Shown piece by piece: positions 14,837 to 19,083 of a stretch of 19,083 bases of DNA. Each line of letters starts with the position of its first letter. The stretch's first letter is position 1. A model generated the notes under the pieces. It was given only the letters and a program-made list of their open reading frames with translations. It made no database searches and was not told where the DNA came from. The stretch covers positions 1-19,083 of the forward strand of contig JAFGNO010000210.1 of the NCBI GenBank assembly GCA_016926985.1, given 5' to 3'. The DNA is from Anaerolineae bacterium (GTDB taxonomy: Bacteria; Chloroflexota; Anaerolineae; Aggregatilineales; UBA3940). The translations under genes and the position numbers were made by a program.

Positions 14837-16201
14837 ATGGCATCTGAATCTTCCAGCCAACGCAGTCAGTCAAAGGAATGGGTTCTCTATCGACGGGAGA
14901 CTACCGAAGCAATCTCCTGTGTCCATATGGCCCATCCATTGCTGCTAGCCGTTTTTGCCGGGCTGATAATCGCAGCAATTCTGCTACCCGGGCGAGCCTG
15001 GATAGCAATTTTATCCGGGCTTGGCTTTACTCTTTTATCCGGGCTTGGCTGGGTATTCTGGCAGTTGCAAGCAGTCAGTCTCGAACGCAAACTGCTCCAC
15101 GCCTGGTCGCAGGTGGGCGACCGGCTGGAAGAATTGTTTGTGCTCAGGAATAACACACCGCTCCCGATTCTTCTGGCGGAAATCGTCGATTATTCTACCC
15201 TTCCCGGTCATAACATCTCAAAAGTCAGAACGGCAAACGGTAACGGCGAAACCAGCTGGCGCGAGACCTCTGTAGCTGCACAGCGCGGGCTTTTCCAGAT
15301 AGGGCCAACCACCCTGCGCTTCGGTGATATCCTTGGCGTGGTTCGGGGCGAGATACATTACAAGCAATCGCAGGAGGTGCTGGTCTATCCGCCTGTGCTT
15401 CACCATCTTGCACTGAGAATTCCCCCCGGCGGTGGGCAGGGCTCCTCAGCAGTGAGGGTGCAGAATGTCATGGAGACGGCCTCGGTTGGCAGCATCCGCG
15501 ACTACACTCCTGGCGATCCCGTCCGGCGGATCCACTGGCCGCTATCGCTCCGTCACCGCGACCTGAAGGTGAAGGAATTTGACCAGTTCTCAGGCGGCGA
15601 CACCTGGATATTGCTGGATACTCAGGATGCATTTCACGCAGGAACAGGACAGGAATCCACCCTGGAATATGGCATTATCTGGGCAGCCAGTTGGGCATGG
15701 TATTTCTTAAACCAGGGAACCGGCATTGGTTTATTTACCTGCGGGCCGGACCCGATTATCGTTCCCCCGGCTAGAGGCAGCGGCCAGCTGTGGGAGATTC
15801 TCCGGGCATTGGCTCCGATTGAGACACAGGAAAATATCACGCTTGATGCGCTGCTCCAGAAGTTCCAGCCGCGTATTGCCCAGGGACACTCGCTTGTGGT
15901 CATAACCCCTTCCCAGTCACAGGACTGGTGTGAGTTCCTGATGAACCGGGCCTTGCGAGCCGTCGCCAAAGAGGTACTGCTCTTCGATGCGGAAACTTTT
16001 GGTGGCGGGAAACAGGCCGTGTCGATTGATACTATTCGTTCCTTACTGGTGCAGCAGGGCATTCGGGTCCAGTGTATTGAAAAACAGCCCGGGATTGCCG
16101 CTGAACCGGCTGCCCAGGGCACCGGTGATTGGGATTTCTTTGTCACCGGATTTGGCAAAGTGATTGTGCGCGCGCAGCCCGGCGAAGGAACAGCCACTTG
16201 A
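14837..16201 (+). CDS. DUF58 membrane-anchored protein
   Basis: About 454 residues. Two hydrophobic segments near the start (about 35-52 and 56-78) anchor it in the membrane, with the rest probably cytoplasmic. The DUF58 signature SIRDYTPGDPVRRIHW (219-234) is followed by KVKEFDQF and a von Willebrand-A-like region beginning WILLDTQ. DUF58 proteins pair with MoxR-type AAA ATPases and TgpA-type transglutaminases; the transglutaminase follows here with a 4-base overlap, but no MoxR gene lies upstream. The start is uncertain. The frame is open back to a GTG at 14771 and ATGs at 14798 and 14801, but these lie inside or just before the predicted promoter, so ATG 14837 is chosen although it has no clear ribosome site. 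Confidence 0.85.
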   Translation: MASESSSQRSQSKEWVLYRRETTEAISCVHMAHPLLLAVFAGLIIAAILLPGRAWIAILSGLGFTLLSGLGWVFWQLQAVSLERKLLHAWSQVGDRLEELFVLRNNTPLPILLAEIVDYSTLPGHNISKVRTANGNGETSWRETSVAAQRGLFQIGPTTLRFGDILGVVRGEIHYKQSQEVLVYPPVLHHLALRIPPGGGQGSSAVRVQNVMETASVGSIRDYTPGDPVRRIHWPLSLRHRDLKVKEFDQFSGGDTWILLDTQDAFHAGTGQESTLEYGIIWAASWAWYFLNQGTGIGLFTCGPDPIIVPPARGSGQLWEILRALAPIETQENITLDALLQKFQPRIAQGHSLVVITPSQSQDWCEFLMNRALRAVAKEVLLFDAETFGGGKQAVSIDTIRSLLVQQGIRVQCIEKQPGIAAEPAAQGTGDWDFFVTGFGKVIVRAQPGEGTAT

Positions 16202-18600
16202 CCTGGGCCACGCTTCTTGCACGGCTGCCCTTTTCTGGCTGGACTATCCGTGAATGGTCCGTTTGTCTGCTGGCAGGATTGTTGATTGCCAGCCTGCCCA
16301 TTGCACTGATTGAAGGCCACTGGCTTCGTCCACACGCTGTACTGCTGTGGAGCACAGTTTTTGGCACAGCAGCCGGCGTCGTAACTGCGCTGGCATTCAA
16401 CCGGGGACGGGCGGCTGCAGTTATCATGGTGCTGCTCAGCCTGTCCTTTTCCATCCAGTATCATAGCCAGATAATCCACCACCCGCTGCAGGCTTACGTT
16501 GAGGTCCAAACTTACCAGAACTGGCTGCATCAACAGGCAATTGCCCCAACCGCATCCATACTGGGGTGCGATCGCCCCGCGCAACCACAACCCGATCTGC
16601 CGACCTGGCGGGCATTCGAGGATCGGCTTTCAATTTATATCTACAATCTCCAAACCGATGTCACGTTCCGCTCCGGGTCAGGCAACTGGCGGGTCGGACA
16701 GATCGCCATGGGAACAGCGCTTTCCGGGCTGGTGGTATCCATGTCGGGTATGATTGCCTGGGCTGTGATCCGGCAGCGGTTGATCTGGTGGATGTTTATC
16801 CTTGTCCAGATCGGCATCGGCATTAATCTGTTTAATTCAAATGAAGGCTGGGATATGCTGGTCCTGGGCGCTGCCGCCGGGGTACTGCTGCTGGGAGACC
16901 AGCAGCTCAGAGCCAAAGACCGGGAATGGCAACGCCTGATGCCTTACGGCATCGACCTGGATTGGTGGGGCTGGAACGCACTTGTTGCCGGGCTGACGGC
17001 AGCAAGCATGATCATCGCCATCATCGTAACCGGGCCCGCTTTCAAGGAATGGGTGGATAAGACATTTGCCCGTGACGGATATGCTGAGGGGCAGGGGGAA
17101 GGAACCTCTGGCTCATCATCCCCCGGCCCTGCAGACGGAGGGGCCGCAGGTGTATGGCCCACCGAAAATCTGCTATCTGGCGGGCCGGAGCTTGCCGAAG
17201 TTTTGGTGATGACTGTCTATATTCCCGATGTCGCTGGAGGAAATTTCTACTTCCGGGCAACCAGTTATGATCGCTATACAGGCGGCGGGTGGCGGCAAAC
17301 CCTTCGCCCAACCAGTTCCGCCAGCGTGTCCCCGGTGTGGCCTGCCACGCTCGAACCCCCACCCTACTATACCCTGCTTCGTGAACAGTATCGGATGGTG
17401 CATCCAACACAGCAGGTTTTCTCAGCGGGCCGGGTTATCCGGATCAGTCAGGCGGTTGAAGGGGCCTGGCTTGCTGCAGGCGACCCCGATCCCCTGATTC
17501 TGACGGGAGTGATTGCTCAATCAGCTTACGATGTCGTATCATGGGTGCCGGTAGCCTCGCCGGACGATCTCCGAAATCCGCCGGACCCGGCCTATGAGGA
17601 TTGGGTAATTGCCGGATATCTGGATCTTCCCGACAGCCTGCCCGAACGGGTCCGGGAAATGGCTGAAGCAGTCACCGCCGGGAGCAGTACAACCTACGAT
17701 CGGGCATTGGCCCTGCAAACTGCCCTGAGAGCGTTTGAGTACTCACTGGATATCGAAGCGCCGCCTGCCGGTCAGGATGCAGTCGATTATTTTCTGTTTG
17801 ACCTTCAAATGGGTTATTGTGACTACTATGCCTCTGCCTTTGTCGTGATGGCGCGCAGTGTGGGCATCCCGGCGCGTCTGTCTTCCGGATATACCTCTGG
17901 AACCTATAGTCCTGAAAGCAGCGCCTACCAGGTGATGGCAATCAATGCGCATGCCTGGCCGGAGGTTTATTTTCCCGATTACGGTTGGATCAGGTTTGAG
18001 CCAACCGGCAGCTTGCCCGCTGTGTCGCATGGGGCAGAGTGGGTTGATTGGCCCGATTATGATGAAGGGGAAGATGACGATCTGGCCCCGGAGGCAGGGA
18101 CAATCCCATCTGAAAGGCGAGGAGCTAACTGGCTCTGGCTGGCCGGTCTGGTCCCTGCTGCTATGGGCGTTGGGGCTGCAGGGGTTGCTGCGAGATCATA
18201 CTTGCGTCGTGTAATCCTCAAGAGGCTGCCGCCCGGTCAAATACTCAAAGTGCTCTATCACGATCTGGTCAACGCCGGGGGCCGCTTTCACCTTGTGCCA
18301 CAGCCCGACCAGACAGCCGAGGAATTTTGCGCCATGCTGGCGTCGGAGCTGCAAGGTATCAGAGATGCCCCGCCGCGCTGGGGGGGAGATTGGTCAGCAC
18401 GTTTCAAACAGGCAACCGGGGCCATTCAAGCCCTGATTGGGGCCTATAATATGGATCGATTCAGCCCACGCCAGATTGGCAGAGAGCAGGCAGAAGAATT
18501 GCTTATCCGCTGGCCTCGCCTCAGCCGCAGCCTGTGGCTGTTCTGGCTGGCATACAGGCTCAACGGCAAAGAATTGCATAAAAAGCCCCACACGGGTTGA
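16198..18600 (+). CDS. TgpA-type membrane transglutaminase-like protein with DUF4129-like tail
   Basis: About 800 residues. Six or seven membrane segments fill residues about 20-280 (DUF3488/TgpA region), then a Gly/Ser-rich linker (about 295-318). The transglutaminase core has MGYCDYYASAF (C541), INAHAWPEVYF (H585) and WIRFEPTG (acidic E601), giving a complete Cys-His-acid triad in an extracytoplasmic domain. A further membrane segment (about 648-666) and a cytoplasmic DUF4129-like end follow. The frame is open further upstream within DUF58, but TTG at 16198 has GAAGGAA seven bases before it and overlaps the DUF58 stop as TTGA, so it is chosen. The natural partners are DUF58 and a MoxR ATPase elsewhere. 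The substrate is unknown; a role in peptide or envelope processing is inference. Confidence 0.9.
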   Translation: MTWATLLARLPFSGWTIREWSVCLLAGLLIASLPIALIEGHWLRPHAVLLWSTVFGTAAGVVTALAFNRGRAAAVIMVLLSLSFSIQYHSQIIHHPLQAYVEVQTYQNWLHQQAIAPTASILGCDRPAQPQPDLPTWRAFEDRLSIYIYNLQTDVTFRSGSGNWRVGQIAMGTALSGLVVSMSGMIAWAVIRQRLIWWMFILVQIGIGINLFNSNEGWDMLVLGAAAGVLLLGDQQLRAKDREWQRLMPYGIDLDWWGWNALVAGLTAASMIIAIIVTGPAFKEWVDKTFARDGYAEGQGEGTSGSSSPGPADGGAAGVWPTENLLSGGPELAEVLVMTVYIPDVAGGNFYFRATSYDRYTGGGWRQTLRPTSSASVSPVWPATLEPPPYYTLLREQYRMVHPTQQVFSAGRVIRISQAVEGAWLAAGDPDPLILTGVIAQSAYDVVSWVPVASPDDLRNPPDPAYEDWVIAGYLDLPDSLPERVREMAEAVTAGSSTTYDRALALQTALRAFEYSLDIEAPPAGQDAVDYFLFDLQMGYCDYYASAFVVMARSVGIPARLSSGYTSGTYSPESSAYQVMAINAHAWPEVYFPDYGWIRFEPTGSLPAVSHGAEWVDWPDYDEGEDDDLAPEAGTIPSERRGANWLWLAGLVPAAMGVGAAGVAARSYLRRVILKRLPPGQILKVLYHDLVNAGGRFHLVPQPDQTAEEFCAMLASELQGIRDAPPRWGGDWSARFKQATGAIQALIGAYNMDRFSPRQIGREQAEELLIRWPRLSRSLWLFWLAYRLNGKELHKKPHTG

Positions 18601-18607
18601 GTGGGGC
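18580..18607 (-). terminator. Intrinsic terminator of the small minus-strand gene, inside the transglutaminase 3' end
   Basis: GCCCCAC (18585-18591) and GTGGGGC (18601-18607) form a 7-bp GC-rich stem with a 9-base loop. On the minus strand it is followed at once by TTTTT (18584-18580 region). It begins 21 bases after the small gene's stop and overlaps the last codons of the transglutaminase. The plus strand has no U-run. Confidence 0.75.
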
Positions 18608-18628
18608 CAACCGATAGCAACAGTTCGT

Positions 18629-18844
18629 TCATTCTGCAGGCTGGTTGAGCAGAATCACCTGGTAAAGCGGGAGCCGGCCCCAAAGCGTGTCCTCGACCAT
18701 CCGTCCGGTGGGCACTACCTCGACCCATTCCTGGTCTTCTGGAACCAACCCCAACAGCGCAACAAGTTCCCCCTCATTGACTGTCACAACCGTAAAGTTG
18801 CCGCAGGATGTATAGATTTCCTCCAGAGCCAGTATAAATGACAT
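18629..18844 (-). CDS. Small protein of unknown function
   Basis: A 71-residue acidic protein that I do not recognise. The start MSFILALEEIYTSCGNFTVV is followed by EGELVALLGLVPEDQEW and PLYQVILLNQPAE, suggesting a small mixed alpha/beta fold without membrane segments. The frame opens at GTG 18871, but GGAGG lies seven bases before ATG 18844 (four before ATG 18847), which decides the start. A strong intrinsic terminator follows its stop, so it is probably a real, separately terminated gene convergent with the transglutaminase. No function is proposed. Confidence 0.6.
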   Translation of the reverse strand: MSFILALEEIYTSCGNFTVVTVNEGELVALLGLVPEDQEWVEVVPTGRMVEDTLWGRLPLYQVILLNQPAE

Positions 18845-18972
18845 CATACCACCTCCACCTTCCCAATACACATACCCCGGTAAAACAACACCCAGCTTAT
18901 TCCCTGCTTCTATATGTATAGACGAAAGTCCTGCCCGAAAAGTTCTGTATGTAGTACTAAAAACCTATTTGG

Positions 18973-19083
18973 GCCTTATGCTATAGCTTGTCAGAAAATA
19001 ATCTGAACACTTGGATGCTGATTCTATGCGTAAAACCAGGGTGATTTGTTCAGAACATTATCTGAACGTCTATAGCATAAGGC
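18973..19083. repeat. 111-bp element with long terminal inverted repeats (MITE-like)
   Basis: GCCTTATGCTATAG (18973-18986) is repeated perfectly in inverse at 19070-19083. The similarity continues inward to about 37 bases with roughly 7 mismatches, including TCTGAACA on both arms. Each arm also contains its own inner palindrome, TCAGA-N6-TCTGA (18991-19006) and TTCAGA-N6-TCTGAA (about 19050-19067). The interior has no coding capacity. A small non-autonomous transposon is the likeliest reading. The element stops exactly at the window edge, so a flanking duplication cannot be tested. Confidence 0.6.

Noticed and set aside
15634..16590. 318-codon open frame on the minus strand opposite DUF58 and the transglutaminase
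   Set aside because: Composition is Cys-, Ser- and Pro-rich with no domain, and it lies wholly antisense to two well-supported genes.

Overview
The window (about 55% GC by eye, densely coded on both strands) looks like a chromosomal segment of a free-living, non-Firmicute bacterium. Its gene set fits Chloroflexota of the Anaerolineae kind best: ClpC with a Ser/Pro/Arg linker, DUF58 plus TgpA-type transglutaminase, a SlyD-like FKBP followed by Maf, and CHAD/CYTH genes. This placement is inference from gene content, not from a marker gene. No rRNA, tRNA, CRISPR array or prophage was seen.

Layout. Positions 1-3076 (minus strand) hold a recombination pair: a RecB/AddB-like PD-(D/E)XK nuclease with a probable 4Fe-4S cluster, overlapping a UvrD/AddB-like helicase that runs off the left edge. 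clpC diverges from it at 3309-5849 and ends at a clear intrinsic terminator. From 14684 down to 5902 everything lies on the minus strand: SlyD-like FKBP, Maf, CYTH, two thymidylate-kinase-like P-loop proteins, an HTH-HD-CHAD fusion, two halves of a PPK2/PAP-type protein, an aldo/keto reductase and an HD phosphohydrolase. Diverging from FKBP at about 14837 are a DUF58 protein and a membrane transglutaminase (to 18600). Then come a small minus-strand gene with its own terminator and a 111-bp inverted-repeat element that ends exactly at the right edge.

The most interesting part is 7729-13440. CYTH (triphosphate tunnel), CHAD (polyphosphate binding), a Ppx/GppA-like HD domain and PPK2 folds are all associated with inorganic polyphosphate, and here they sit together in short-spaced or overlapping genes. 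Most of the catalytic signatures that can be read are degraded. The first PPK2 half has Arg for the Walker A Lys, and the second has lost its P-loop. The second TMK-like protein also has Arg for the Walker A Lys, and the HD domain reads His-Asn instead of His-Asp. CYTH and the first TMK-like protein look intact. With an HTH fused to HD and CHAD, the cluster could be a polyphosphate- or nucleotide-sensing regulatory system rather than a set of metabolic enzymes. That reading is a hypothesis.

Likely promoters are proposed before the nuclease, clpC, FKBP, CYTH and DUF58 genes. Two come with inverted repeats placed like operators (13448-13506 and 14766-14789).
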